NCBI GenBank assembly: GCA_029378245.1
Contig: JARKIF010000005.1
Span: 124,001-188,000 of the forward strand
Direction: 5' to 3'
Source: Roridomyces roridus
Lineage: Eukaryota; Basidiomycota; Agaricomycetes; Agaricales; Mycenaceae
DNA: 64,000 nucleotides
Part shown: positions 53,481-64,000 of the stretch, piece by piece
How the letters are laid out: each line of letters starts with the position of its first letter
How positions within the stretch are numbered: the stretch's first letter is position 1
Translations under genes and position numbers: made by a program
The notes under the pieces: model-generated
What the model was told of the DNA's origin: nothing
Database searches by the model: none
What the model saw: only the letters and a program-made list of their open reading frames with translations

Positions 53481-54553
53481 ATGGGAGAGGACACCAGGTC
53501 GGTGCTCGTTATGCTGTCCACTGGCAAGCAGGGCTCAGCCGTCGTGCGAGGTACTTTTTTGTATTTTCTTTCGTGTTAGAATACAATTTCAAACGCGTTG
53601 TAATGACAGCCCTCGCCAAGGCCAACGAATCCTCTTCTCAATGGCTCATCCTCGCACAGACTCGGGACACCACCTCTGCGCGGAGCAAGGCCCTGGAATC
53701 CCTTCCGGGTGTCCGTCTGCACAAAGGCACCCCGACTGACCCAGAGGCACTCTTCACCTCTGCCCCGGGCCCGATATACGCCGTGTTTTCTGCAGCAGAG
53801 TGTCGACAATCCCAAGGGCGTGCAGGGTGAGACGATCGAGGCCAACGCGCTGGCGGACGCCGCTGCCAAGCACGGCGTGAAGCATTTCGTGTACAGCAGC
53901 GTGCAATTTGGTGGGGCGCCGGAAAAAAAGACATATGTGCCACAGTGAGCGAAAGTTGGCAGACATGATATATGCGGCTTACCCAGCGTAGTTTCGAGTC
54001 CAAGCGTCTGGCGGAGGAATACCTCGAAAAGACTCATCCTGATATGCCGAGGACGATCCTGCGCCCGACAACGTTCATGGACCAGCTGGTCGTGGGAGAC
54101 CCGAACTCGGCGACTAGCAAGATAACCAAGACGCTGTTCCTGACGGGTCTGAAGCCGACTACAAAGTTGCAGTTGATTGCGTGCAGCGACATCGGAGGGG
54201 TCACTGCGTTGGTCCTGGCGAGTCCGGAGCGGTATACAGGCAAGGATGTGGATCTTGCCGGCGACGAGATGACTCCGCAGGACTTTGAGGACGGGTGGAG
54301 GGAGGTGTTTGGTGAGGGGATGAAGCCCAAAATGCTGGGAGGAGGTCTACTGGCTTGGGCGATACGAGTGGGCATGAAGGAGATTAGGCTAATGTTCCGG
54401 GTGTGTTTCGCTTGGTATCCTAGTCTTTCGCTGAACCAAGGACTCCAGTTTTTCAACGAGATCGGATTTAGTGTGAATATTGCGGCGCTGCATGAAGAAT
54501 ATCCACAGTTGAAGGATTGGAAAACGTTTTTGAGGACGGAGGTGAAGAAGTAA
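53481..54553 (+). CDS. NmrA-like NAD(P)-binding protein with a frame break
   Basis: Exon 1 (53481-53550) starts at ATG 53481 and reads VLVMLSTGKQGSAVVR; exon 2 starts at 53610 and continues ALAKANESSSQW. Downstream blocks are SVDNPKGVQGETIEANALAD, KHGVKHFVYSSVQFGG, HFESKRLAEEYLEK, TILRPTTFMDQL and FNEIGFSVNI, ending at the stop 54551-54553. This is the NmrA/HSCARG layout: Rossmann-fold NAD(P) sensors or reductase-like regulators without the catalytic YxxxK. Two oddities: the dinucleotide loop lacks its first glycine (STGKQG instead of GATGxQG), and near 53795 the frame shifts between YAVFS and SVDNPKG with no room for an intron. Either the gene is a recent pseudogene or there is a base error. 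The 3' intron (about 54399-54446) is clean. Confidence 0.65.
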
Positions 54554-54810
54554 AGTGGTCCGTGCATCGTCACGTGCGAGGCTAGCCTATATAAGCCTGA
54601 CGTTGCCAAAAAAAATCTTCGATTCTTCCACAATCAAACAGCCAATGACGATACCTACGGCGCAGAGAGCTGAGCTGGGCCCACCTCGGTGTGGTCCGCC
54701 TTGACTTCGCCCGTTCGGCGCCACTCCTTGTTACTTTCATAGGGACGGGCTGAACAAAATCTGACGGCTCCTTTGTGTGGAGGGAGTAGTGGTACAACAG
54801 AATACATACA

Positions 54811-55896
54811 TTAGGACTGTCGAGCTAAAGCCAGGACTGCGGCGACGAGGCCCTTCGGGTCGTTTATCTGTACATGCGAATCGACAAGTTCTGACGGATC
54901 GACACCGAGCTCGTCAAGCCCAACGACGCTTGCAGCAGCGAGCCACTTGGTGTTTGGGTGAAAGATGAGGTTTATGGATATTGGGCGTCGTCGGACAACG
55001 TAGGATAGTTGCACCTCGTTCTCGGAGACATGCTCGGGACCTTGAGCTTCGAATACAGACCGGTGGAACGAGAGCACCGCGGTGTATCTGGCAAGTCTTG
55101 AGTACTTGACGTAGAGAGGAAAACGTCGCGTACTGGTCGTAAAGTGGAACGAGTCGCCCGTCGTCGTCATCCACTCTCAGAGCTTTGACAGCCTTGTCGG
55201 CCTCTGCGCGCTCGGCACGTAGTTTTTCGACCTCTTGGGTCCCGCTCTTGATGCCTCCCTTGACGCTGCCCACCTTCTTGGATGCCTGCTCGATGTCGTC
55301 CGTAAGGGCCTGCATCTCGGTGACCTGGTCAGTGAGTCGTTGTTCCGCCGTGGGTATGGTCATCCGTGGTTTGGGGTGAGCGTGTCGGAGACGCGTCAAG
55401 GCTAGGCGCCCGTCGATTATCTTTTGTGAGAGGGCTGCCGCTCGTGCTGCCTCCTCCTTCAACTTGAGATAGTCTGCGGAGAGTATTTGAGTGATATGAA
55501 TAGAGGAGAACGCTGCGACGCGCCTTTGTCCACCACGGGTGCCATAGTCCGAATATTCGTGCGCACCTCGGCGAGAGCTGCCTTGGCGATACGTAGTTTC
55601 TCCTTCTTCTCCTCGCACACGACCGCGAGCGCGTTGTTGTCCTCCGCGGTCACGATGGCGGCGTCGTCAATATCGCTGACGATGGAGGTTATGTACTTTG
55701 ATTTGGCGTTCTGTTCCAAGTACCGGAACTTGAGTTTTCGGAGGAAGGAGGTTTGGGTGGCGAGGTCCTGGGCGACGAGCTCGGGATCTCTGAGCTCGAT
55801 ATCGTACTCGTCATCAGCGTTGGCAGTGAACTGGTCAACGTTGTGGACGATCTTGAGGGAGGCCTTTTCAAAGGCTGCTTGAAATTCTTGTGCCAT
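54811..55896 (-). CDS. Kinetochore protein Sos7-like (Kre28/ZWINT-type Spc105 partner)
   Basis: The start ATG 55896 reads [18 protein letters not shown]. Two introns join three exons to about 330 aa. Conserved-looking blocks are [52 protein letters not shown], a long coiled coil ([19 protein letters not shown]), then a globular end with [27 protein letters not shown] and [13 protein letters not shown]. This matches my recollection of fission-yeast Sos7-type proteins, which bind Spc105/KNL1 at the outer kinetochore. Intron 1 would use a GC donor (AAAG|GCGCGT) to keep the frame into [11 protein letters not shown]. The head-to-head arrangement with SMC2 fits a mitotic role. The family name is from memory of the pattern; a general coiled-coil kinetochore protein is the fallback. 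Confidence 0.62.
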
Positions 55897-55954
55897 GAGT
55901 GGGAAGTCGAGACAAACAGGGGAACACGTGATCGTCGCGTCTTGCACAACAACA
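55897..55954. promoter_or_regulatory. 58 bp bidirectional intergenic promoter, SOS7-like / SMC2
   Basis: The two start codons are 58 bp apart on opposite strands. The spacer contains CACGTG (an E-box palindrome, about 55925) and TCGCGT (about 55934), one base from the MluI cell-cycle box ACGCGT. Both genes act on mitotic chromosomes, so shared cell-cycle control is plausible. Confidence 0.5.
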
Positions 55955-58900
55955 ATGAGGATCGAAGAGCTCGTCCTCGAGGGTCTGTCCTCGCCGTCCC
56001 TCACGATGTCGAATCCACTCATCTTGACGCAGGCTTCAAGTCGTACCCCGTACGCACACAGATAACAGGATGGGACCCCTCTTTCAACGCGATTACTGGC
56101 CTCAATGGCACGGGCAAGTCCAACATTCTCGACGCGATTAGCTTCGTTCTTGGCCTCACAAATATGTCTACGGTACGATCCCCCCCGCGAATTGGCCCCA
56201 TCGATACTAATTAGAGCGTATCAGATGCGTGCATCCAACCAGACCGACCTCATCTACAAACGCGGCCAGGCGGGTGTCACGAAAGCCAGCGTCACCATCG
56301 TCTTCGACAACTCGGACGTCTCGAAAAGCCCCCCGGGCCAGGAGTCCTCGAAGCAGATCACCGTGACGCGACAGCTCTCGCTCCCGAATGTCAACAAGTA
56401 CCTCCTCAATGGCCACAAGGTCCCGCAGGCTACCATCCAGTCGCTGTTCCAGTCCGTGCAGCTCAATATCAATAACCCGAATTTCGTCATTATGCAGGGG
56501 AAGATTACAAAGGTGTGTTGACTCCTTTCTTTTTGTTTTCAAAAAATGTGACCCGAAACGCCCGTAGGTGCTGAATATGCGCCCGCAAGAGATTCTGGGC
56601 ATGGTCGAGGAGGCCGCCGGAACTCGAATGTTTGAGGACCGCAAGGACAAGGCGATCAAGACCATGTCCAAGAAGGACAAGAAAGTCCAAGAGATCACAG
56701 CCCTCCTCGCGGAGGAGATCACACCGAAACTCGACAAGCTGCGGGCGGAGAAACGCAAACTCATCGAATTCCAGAAGGCGGAGAGCGAGCTGCAGCGTGT
56801 TGAGCGCGTTTTACGCGCATGGGAGTGGGTCGAGGCGGGCAAACGCGCGCAACAGAAGGGCAAGGAGATTGCGAAGAAGGGGGCCGAGGTGAAGACGCAT
56901 GAGGAGACCAAGGAGGAGTTGCAGCGAGAGTGCGAGGCTGCCGAGAAGGAGAAGAAAGCGGTGGAGGAGAAGAGGAATCAGGAGCAGCGCAAGGGTGGCA
57001 AGCTGGCAAAATTGGAGGAGAACGTTGCCGAATTGGACAAGGGGCTTGTCAAGGTGAGAACCCAGGTGGATATCAAGAAGGGGTCTATCACGGACGAGGA
57101 GGAGCGTGTGGAGAATTGCCGGACAGAGTTGACCCAGGTCGGTTTTCTTTTCGATTGGTCGCCTCTTTTTGACCGTGCTTTCAGCTTGAAGAGGCTTTGA
57201 AGGAGAAGAGCTCTCAAGTCGAAGCCTCTAACGCGTCCTTCAAGACGGTCAAGGACAAGCATAATGTCCTCGACGAGAAGCTCAAGAGTGACGAAGAACT
57301 TTTGCAGAGTTTGCTCACGGGTCTGTCGGGCAACAAGGACAATACCGGTGGTGGGGGCTACATGGGTCAGTTGGCTACCGCACGGCAGCAGGCGGCCCAG
57401 GCGACTGCAGAGGAGCAGCAGAATCGCGTCAAACTAGGGATGAGTGAGGGAGAACTCAAGACGCTGGAGGCCCGGTGGAAAGCTTTGGAGCGAGAAGCTG
57501 GAGACGGCAAGAAGAAGCTAGAAGCGATGCGGGCTGCTGTAGAGGGCTGTCGCGCAAAGCTCGCCCAGTGTGCATGGAATGAAGAAAAGGAAAATGCTAC
57601 GGACGGCCGGTTCAGGGAGCTCAAGGGTCAGGTGCGGACGCTGGAAGATGTGAGTTGGCTCCTCTTTCTCTCTTCCAGTCTCATTGCTGTTCAGAAACGG
57701 GATAGGATTCACCAGAATTTGAGTCATCTCGACTTCAGATATAACCTTGGCCCCAATTTCGATCGCCGCAAGGTCAAGGGCCGCGTCGCGCTTCTGCTTT
57801 CTCTGGCCCAAGAAAACTATCCAAAGGCACAAGCGCTCGAGGTTGCGTCTTCTGGCAAGCTTTACAGTGTGGTCGTGGACGATGAGAGGGTCGGCAAGGA
57901 TCTCCTCAGCAGCCGCCTCGAGAAGAAGGTGCAACTCATCCCGCTCAATAAGATCCAGCCGAGGACCATTGGCGCGTCGGTAAGTTCTCATTCATCCGTT
58001 TTTCGTGACTTTTGATTGAAAGCATCAATTAATAGCAATTACGAGCCGCGGAAAAGCTTGGGGATGGCCAAGTCCGAACGGCGCTCTCGTTGGTGCGCTA
58101 CTCGGCGAACGTATCTAAAGCGATCGAATTTGTGTTCAGCGACACGCTGGTGTGCGATACGCCCGAGGTTGCCAAGAAGGTCACATTCTCGGATCAAGTG
58201 AAAGTCAAGTCTGTGACGCTTGCTGGGGATGTGTATGATCCTTCGGGAACGCTTTCGGGTGGGTCGGCGCCGAATGCGTCGGGGGTGCTTATACGGGTGC
58301 AAGAGTTGTTGCAGGCGGATGAGGAGTTGGAGGGGAAACGGGGTGAGCTGGAGGAGCTGGAGAAGGGGTTAGGCAGGGATCAAAAGGCGAGAGAGGAGTG
58401 GAGGGAGAGGGCGAAGGAATTGGATATGAAGGAGCACGAGTTGAAGCTTATGGAGGAGCAGGTCAAGGGGAGTAATGCCACGCAGGTGAGGATTGTTTCT
58501 TTTCCAAACGGATATTATGCTAATGCGCCATGCGGGATAGCTTGGGGCGCAGGTCGATCAGCTCAAACAGACTATTGCTGACCTCAAGAAGGCGATTGAG
58601 ACTGCGCAGGAGAAACAGGCTGCGGCGAATGCAGAGTGCACCCGGCTTCAGCGCGATATGGATGAGTTCAAGAATAACAAAGATGGGAAGATTGACGAAC
58701 TCAAGGCAAGTTCTTTCGGTGCAAAAGTTGATTCCTACGTTAATGATTTTGCTCAGGCCTCCATCTCGAAGCAGAAGGCCGCGTTACAGAAGCATTCTGT
58801 GGCCGTCAAGACGCAGCACAAGGAGCACCAGACGGCCACTTTGGAGCTGGAGCAAATGCAGACGGACCTCGAGACCAACAAGGCGGCAATCAAAGAAGCC

Positions 58901-60190
58901 GAAAGCAGTGTCGCGACCCTTGAAAAGGAACTTTCCAAACTCAATGACCAGCTGGCCAAAACCAAGGTGCGTGGGTGTTTGTATTCGGATGGAGCGTGCA
59001 TCTCAATCTCGCTAGGCTTCATATGATGAGGCCAGCCGCAAGCTGGAAGAGGAGCGCGCTACTCTGAAGCGGTTTGACAATGAGCTGCTCGATCTGGACC
59101 GCGTCATCAAGGAGAAGAAGACGGCCATCTCGAAGACGGAGTTGGGGATCCAAAAGTTGGGGATCGAAGTGCAGACCCTGACCAAGGATATGAATGCTGC
59201 TACGAATATGGTGGCAAACTTGGAGAAAGAGCATGACTGGATCGCCCAAGATAAAGAGTGAGCTGGGTTTTTTCTTGTTCACTCGATACTGATGTCGTAT
59301 AGTCAATTCGGACAGGCGGGCGGGCATTATGACTTTACTACCAACGACATTCTGGGGTTGAAGGCGAGGGTGGAGGAGTTGTCCAATAAACACAAGGGCA
59401 TGAAGAAGTCGATCAACCCCAAGGTGTTGGCTATGATTGACAAGTATGTTCCTCTGCTATTTACTTTGGTTTGCTCTGACGAGGCTTTTAGCGTCGAGAA
59501 ACGAGAGACGAGCCTGAAGAAGATGCTTTCCACTGTTCTCAAGGACAAGGAGAAGATCGAAGAAACAATCGCGGAGCTCGACCGGTACAAGAGAGAGGCG
59601 TTAGAGTCTACGTGGAAGAAAGTCGATGGGTGGGTGGTTTATCTGGATCCGCGTTCCTTTCTAATGAGTTGCAGCGACTTTGGGGGTATCTTTGCGGAGC
59701 TCTTGCCCGGAAACTTTGCCAGACTTCAGCCACCAGAGGGCGAAGACCTCATGGATGGGCTGGAGGTCAAAGTGCAGCTGGGTAGCGTGTGGAAGCAAAG
59801 TTTGACGGAACTGAGTGGCGGACAAAGGTTCGTCTTGTCGCAACTCGAGCGAGCCAGTACTAAAAGCTCTCTAGATCGCTGATTGCGCTCTCCCTCATCA
59901 TGTCCCTGCTGCAATTCAAGCCGGCGCCGATGTATATCCTGGACGAGATCGACGCGGCGTTGGACTTGTCGCATACGCAGCATATCGGGCAGCTGTTCCG
60001 GACGCGATTCAAGGGTTCGCAATTCATTGTCGTGTCGCTCAAGGAGGGTCTGTTTACCAACGCCAACGTCTTGTTCAAAACAAGGTTCCGTGATGGCACA
60101 TCTATTGTTGAGCGGACGGCGCAGCGGTCAGGATCTGCTATGTACAATAACGAGGAGGAAGCGGAGGGCTCCAGGAGGAGCAGGCGGTGA
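55955..60190 (+). CDS. SMC2: Condensin ATPase SMC2
   Basis: A gene of about seventeen exons starts at ATG 55955 (exon 1 55955-55982, RIEELVLEG) and is joined to [21 protein letters not shown]-terminal head: Walker [14 protein letters not shown], then the SMC2-typical [19 protein letters not shown] and [16 protein letters not shown]. Coiled coils with Lys/Glu-rich heptads flank the hinge (57720-58300: [15 protein letters not shown]-type turn, [30 protein letters not shown]). C-terminal head: ABC signature LTELSGGQR and Walker [21 protein letters not shown], ending with an acidic and Arg-rich tail at 60190. SMC2 pairs with SMC4 in condensin to compact mitotic chromosomes. The Walker A has Thr where Ser is commonest (NGTGKS), a mild change; no breaks were seen. 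Confidence 0.93.
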
Positions 60191-60264
60191 TCTACCTACA
60201 TATCTTACAAACTGTACATCTATTTTTATATTACTGTTGTTGTGATCATGTGATGAACACCTTG

Positions 60265-60278
60265 ACGCGTCGACGCGT
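60265..60278 (+). promoter_or_regulatory. Paired MluI cell-cycle boxes upstream of SRS2
   Basis: ACGCGT occurs at 60265-60270 and again at 60273-60278, only 12-25 bp upstream of the SRS2 start codon. ACGCGT is the MCB element bound by MBF (Mbp1/Swi6-type) complexes, which switch on DNA replication and repair genes at G1/S in fungi. Two copies 2 bp apart in a 99 bp intergenic region are unlikely by chance and fit a recombination-control helicase. Confidence 0.6.
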
Positions 60279-60289
60279 CGTTGTCCAGC

Positions 60290-63200
60290 ATGCAGTTCCT
60301 CGACTCCCTCAACGCTGCTCAACGGAAAGGTAGCCGACTTCTCCGCTCCCTATACTTGTCTGACACGTATCCAGCCGTCCTCCATGACCCCCAGACGCCG
60401 CTCCAAATCCTCGCCGGCCCAGGAAGTGGCAAGACCAAGGTGTTGACCTCCCGGATAGCCTACCTCATTCTCGAGCATGGCATCCCACCATCCTCACTAT
60501 GTGCTGTGACTTTCACCAACAAGGCCGCCAATGAGATGCGGGAACGATTGAGCAAGTTGATCGGCAAGCAGAAGACGGCAGAGGTTCGGATGGGTGTGTA
60601 GTGTCCAACCGACTGATTCTGGCTGGCGCTCATTAATTCAGGTACATTTCATGCTCTTTGCGCTCTATTTCTTCGCAAGTTCTCCAAAGTGGTTGGGATT
60701 GAAGGAAACTTCACCATATGCGACACCGAAGAGAGGCGCGTAATCTTGCAGGGTTCACGCTTGTCGTCTCATTTTACTGCAGCAAAAAGGTTATATCGGG
60801 CCTCCTCAAGCGTCACAAGGAGTTTCTGTCGTCGAGTGATATCACGCTAAAGGAGGGGACTGTGCTTTCGCTGATATCCAAGGCAAAATCCAAAAGCATG
60901 AGTGCCAAGGATTTCATCGCAGAACACAGCAAGCCCAGCACTTCCAATTTCGACCCAGAAGAGGAGGTCCAACGGATCGTTGGCACCATTTATGGAGAAT
61001 ACGAAAAGTCCTTGCGGCGGAGCAACAGTCTTGACTTTGACGATCTATTGCTCTATGGAGTAAGACTCTTTTCGGAGCACTCGCCCGCCACCAACTGGTG
61101 TATGCATGTTCTCGTTGATGAGTTGTAGGTTTTCAGTCAAGTCGAGATGTCCGTCTCACTTTCATGGCTAGTCAAGATACCAATGTGACGCAGTATGAGC
61201 TCATGCGTGCGATTGCTCTCCCAACTAATGGATGCGTTACTGTGGTGGGGGATCCAGACCAATCGATCTACGGGTGCGTCAGAGATACTGCCAGGTGGTC
61301 GTGCTCATCTTCGTACAGATGGCGCTCGGCCGAGGTCGGGAATTTGGCAAGGATGCGCAAGGGTAAGTGCAATTGAATCTAGTTATTGTCCTTGCATTTA
61401 CGTTCGACATAGACTTTGTATCCTCTCAACAAATCCTCTTGGAGGAAAACTATCGCTCTACAGCTGCTATCCTCAAAGCCAGTCTAGCAATTGTTTCTCA
61501 AGGTAAGGCGGCAGCACAGGATCGGTAACAAAAGAACTCGAGCCATCAACAGATAAATCCCGGATACAAAAGACCCTCCTCACATCTAATCCGTCCGGGA
61601 CGGTTCCCGTGCTACGCTCCTTCCCAACCGAACACGCCGAGGCCGAGTTTATCGCTGTCGAGATTAAACGCATCGTCGCCTCGATGGGAGGTGTGTTGCG
61701 ATGGGGTGACTTTGCCATCCTCCGTCTGTCTTCTAACACTTTTTTTTTACTGTGCTTCTCGACTGATATCCACCTAGTCCGATTCAGCGCTCTGTCGCGT
61801 GCCATCGAAAGTGCGCTTCAAAAGGAGGCTATCCCGAGTATCGTTCTCGGCGGACATAAATTCTTCGAGCGCTTAGAGGTGCATCTGGTTTCCTCGTACT
61901 CTGGGTCGAATTGACTGGCCATAGATTAAAGACTTGCTCTCGTATTTACAACTGGTGGACAATCCGGATTTTACTCCGGCTCTCACTCGAGCCATAGGTG
62001 TACCGCCTCGAGGAATTGGGGAAAAGGTAGCATGTTATATCTTTGGGATTCTTTCCATCTTGACCAAGTCTCCAGTCGGTTCAAGCGCTCGTCTCCCGCG
62101 CAGAATTGACGAAAAAGTCTGTCCTGGGTGTAATCGAGTTGATTTACGACGCCAAACAACCGGACGTCAAGCCGGCAGTGAAGAGCAAGATTGGGTCTTT
62201 TGTGAAGACTGTGCGGGTGTTACGAAAGCTGGCCAGCGAGGTAAGTCAAAGCAAGTTGAGCTGCAGTTCGTTGATTTGGTGCCAGGGCACCTCTCCGGCT
62301 GACCTTGTTCGTCGACTGCTTGATTTGATCGAATATGAAACCCACCTGAAGAAGACGCAGCCGGAGTGGGAGAGTCGGTGGGAGAACGTCCAGGAACTTA
62401 TCACATTCGCGAGCGATATCGATAATGATGGGAGCTCGGTCGCACCAGAGGTGGAGAGTGGAGTCAAGGACACGCCATTGCGGTTGTTTCTGCAGGCGTC
62501 GATGTTGTCCTCTGAAGGTGATAAGCAGAGTGAAGAGGATAGCAAGGAAGTGAGTGGATCGAAAGAGTGCTTTGCAGTGATTAATCTGCGATTCAGAAAG
62601 TGACGATCTCGACCTGCCATGCTGCGAAAGGACTCGAGTGGCCGGTTGTGATGATTCCTGCTGTCGAGCAGGGGACGTTTCCTTTCTACCGAACAGATGA
62701 TGTCCCCGAGGAGAGGTTCGTCTATCCGTCTCTTCTAATAAGCGCCTCTTGATGACCTGAAAGACGCTTGTTGTACGTGGCATGTACGAGAGCACAGAGT
62801 TTACTGTACCTTTCGCATGCCTCGAAGCGCAAGGTCGGGGGCGAGACCAAGACCAAAGAAATTTCTGAGTTTGTCGCTGCCGCCACGAAGGAGCATCCTG
62901 TATGTTTTCCCCGTTCAATCTGTGACTAATTTCAACGCTTTTGCAGGGCATATTTACCGCGCGCACGTCCCAATTTCCGCATACTGAACGCACGGTCATA
63001 TCCAAGGTGCTGGATAGACCCGAAGCAAAGGAAGCTGAAGTCACGAGGAGGATGACCGAATTGTGAGCATTTCGATCGAACATGCTTGAGAACATTCTCA
63101 TGGGATGTAGCCGTCGGACAACTCGACACGAAGACACTTCCGAGCGCAATGAGGTGTCGTGGCATCCTGCGTTGGCTGTAGCCGGTAAGATGTAGTCCCG

Positions 63201-63522
63201 GTGTGGTGGATTCTTCTGACGGGTTAGTTCAGGTGTGACACGAAAGACGAATACCAGTACATTCGTGGCTTCTAGTACCATGGCTTCGTTCTCTGCACCA
63301 CGAGCACCGGCACCAGCTACTGGACAAGTTCTCGCGCCTGTGAGACAGAACATGGTTGGGAGTGGACTGCAGACGGGTGCTCTGCTAAAGGTTCAGCCTG
63401 ATTCTTCCTCTGACAGTCAGACCGCGCAACCGACGGGTGGCGTAAAGCGTCGCTTGGGAATGGGAAGAGGGACGATGGGATTCCCAAACAAGAAGTTCAA
63501 GCCACCGATACAGCAGCCGTAG
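60290..63522 (+). CDS. SRS2: SRS2-type UvrD-like DNA helicase
   Basis: The start ATG 60290 gives [12 protein letters not shown] (Q motif). About fifteen exons encode roughly 850 aa with the full superfamily 1A motif set: [18 protein letters not shown]; Ia [15 protein letters not shown]; a [14 protein letters not shown] segment; II VDEFQDTN (split by an intron at 61123); [14 protein letters not shown] + [55 protein letters not shown]. The tail (63235-63522) is disordered and ends with [19 protein letters not shown], as in fungal Srs2 and PcrA-like proteins. Srs2 moves 3'-5' on single-stranded DNA and strips Rad51 filaments, restraining recombination. The first exon is short and the motif I exon starts at about 60376. 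Transcribed away from SMC2, 99 bp behind it. Confidence 0.9.
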
Positions 63523-63576
63523 ATTCCCATGTACAATCCTCCCTATTATTGCGGGTAAATGAAAACATAAATCAAG

Positions 63577-64000
63577 TTAATCCAGGTTCTCTACGATCTC
63601 CTTCAAACTCTCTCGGATTGCCCGAACGCGGTCCTCCACCGAGTCCAGCGTCGACTTGAGGACATCGAGCTCCAGCTTGAGTTGCACCCCAGTAGACGCG
63701 CCTTGAGCAGGATTTGAAGGTGCCGCTTCGGGGCTGGGGGGAGCACCCAGCTTCAGCTCATCGAAGAGCGCTGTAACGACCCCCGCCACCCACTGCTCCT
63801 TATCATCCACCTTGGCCAGTTCCATCCCCCGCTTCCGCTCCTTGCTCATGGCTTTGCCCATCCGCTTGTACGTCCATACGTTGCTGATCACCAGCACGAC
63901 AATAAGGACATACAAGATGGTCGTCCAAGTCGAGTGCTCCCACGCCTCGTGGATCAGCTCGAGTGCGCCTTTAGTGCTTTGCTTGGCTACATTCGACGCA
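63577..64000 (-). CDS. C-terminal end of a membrane protein (possibly a GRAM/VASt-type sterol transporter)
   Basis: On the minus strand the frame is open from the window edge (64000) to the stop at 63577-63579, about 140 codons, with no start needed. It reads ALELIHEAWEHSTWTTIL, then a membrane span YVLIVVLVISNVWTY followed by basic residues, a helix with EQWVAGVVTALFDEL, a Pro/Ala linker and a final coiled coil (LDSVEDRVRAIRESLKEI). A tryptophan-rich stretch leading into a single C-terminal membrane span with a coiled-coil tail is seen in Ysp2/Lam-type GRAM-VASt proteins at ER contact sites. The diagnostic domains lie outside the window, so this name is tentative. The gene is convergent with SRS2, 54 bp between stops. 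Confidence 0.45.
   Translation of the reverse strand, partial: ASNVAKQSTKGALELIHEAWEHSTWTTILYVLIVVLVISNVWTYKRMGKAMSKERKRGMELAKVDDKEQWVAGVVTALFDELKLGAPPSPEAAPSNPAQGASTGVQLKLELDVLKSTLDSVEDRVRAIRESLKEIVENLD

Overview
The window looks like nuclear DNA of a mushroom-forming basidiomycete (Agaricomycetes). Genes are closely packed on both strands and split by many 45-60 nt GT-AG introns with CTAAT/CTGAC-like branch points. Conserved eukaryotic single-copy genes are present: CWC22, VPS41, SMC2, SRS2, and probable SOS7 and MED9. Secondary-type enzymes occur in expanded, partly decayed families, as is common in wood- and litter-decay fungi. All gene models are read by eye from open frames and splice signals, so exon edges are approximate unless coordinates are given.

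Layout. 0-2.2 kb: 3' part of an unidentified low-complexity nuclear-type protein. 2.3-17.1 kb: an accessory stretch with a ~433 aa FAD monooxygenase (family I), relics of a duplicated segment and of a KEX1-type carboxypeptidase, two MYND zinc-finger paralogues, two salicylate-hydroxylase-like FAD monooxygenases in tandem (family II), a Sec14/CRAL-TRIO protein and a family II relic. 17.2-20 kb: a probable Mediator subunit 9 gene and one arm of a 2.2 kb inverted duplication carrying an unknown membrane-protein gene. 20-28.6 kb: small hypothetical genes, then the head-to-head pair CWC22 / VPS41. 28.7-41.7 kb: a graveyard and nursery of family I monooxygenases (two more intact genes and several relics, one split by a 1.46 kb inverted-repeat element), the second arm of the inverted duplication, and a secreted Gly/Leu-repeat protein. 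41.8-44.6 kb: a secreted GMC (aryl-alcohol-oxidase-like) oxidoreductase. 45.3-46 kb: tandem exon-like repeats. 46.6-51.4 kb: one long multi-exon gene for a cysteine-rich protein whose C-terminal region matches the endonuclease VII-type HNH zinc-finger pattern. 51.8-54.6 kb: a secreted aspartic protease and an NmrA-like gene with a frame break. 54.8-63.5 kb: a chromosome-biology block, SOS7-like kinetochore gene head to head with SMC2 and then the SRS2 helicase. 63.6-64 kb: the 3' end of a membrane protein.

How it fits together. The housekeeping part holds two divergent pairs whose start codons are about 60 bp apart, and SRS2 carries two MluI cell-cycle boxes just upstream of its start, which suggests S-phase expression. 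The accessory part is shaped by segmental duplication, inversion and pseudogenisation of FAD monooxygenases and of the unknown membrane-protein gene. The features most worth follow-up are the endonuclease VII-like protein, the inverted duplication with its orphan membrane-protein family, and the inverted-repeat element caught inside a monooxygenase gene with its target-site duplication and empty-site reading frame visible.
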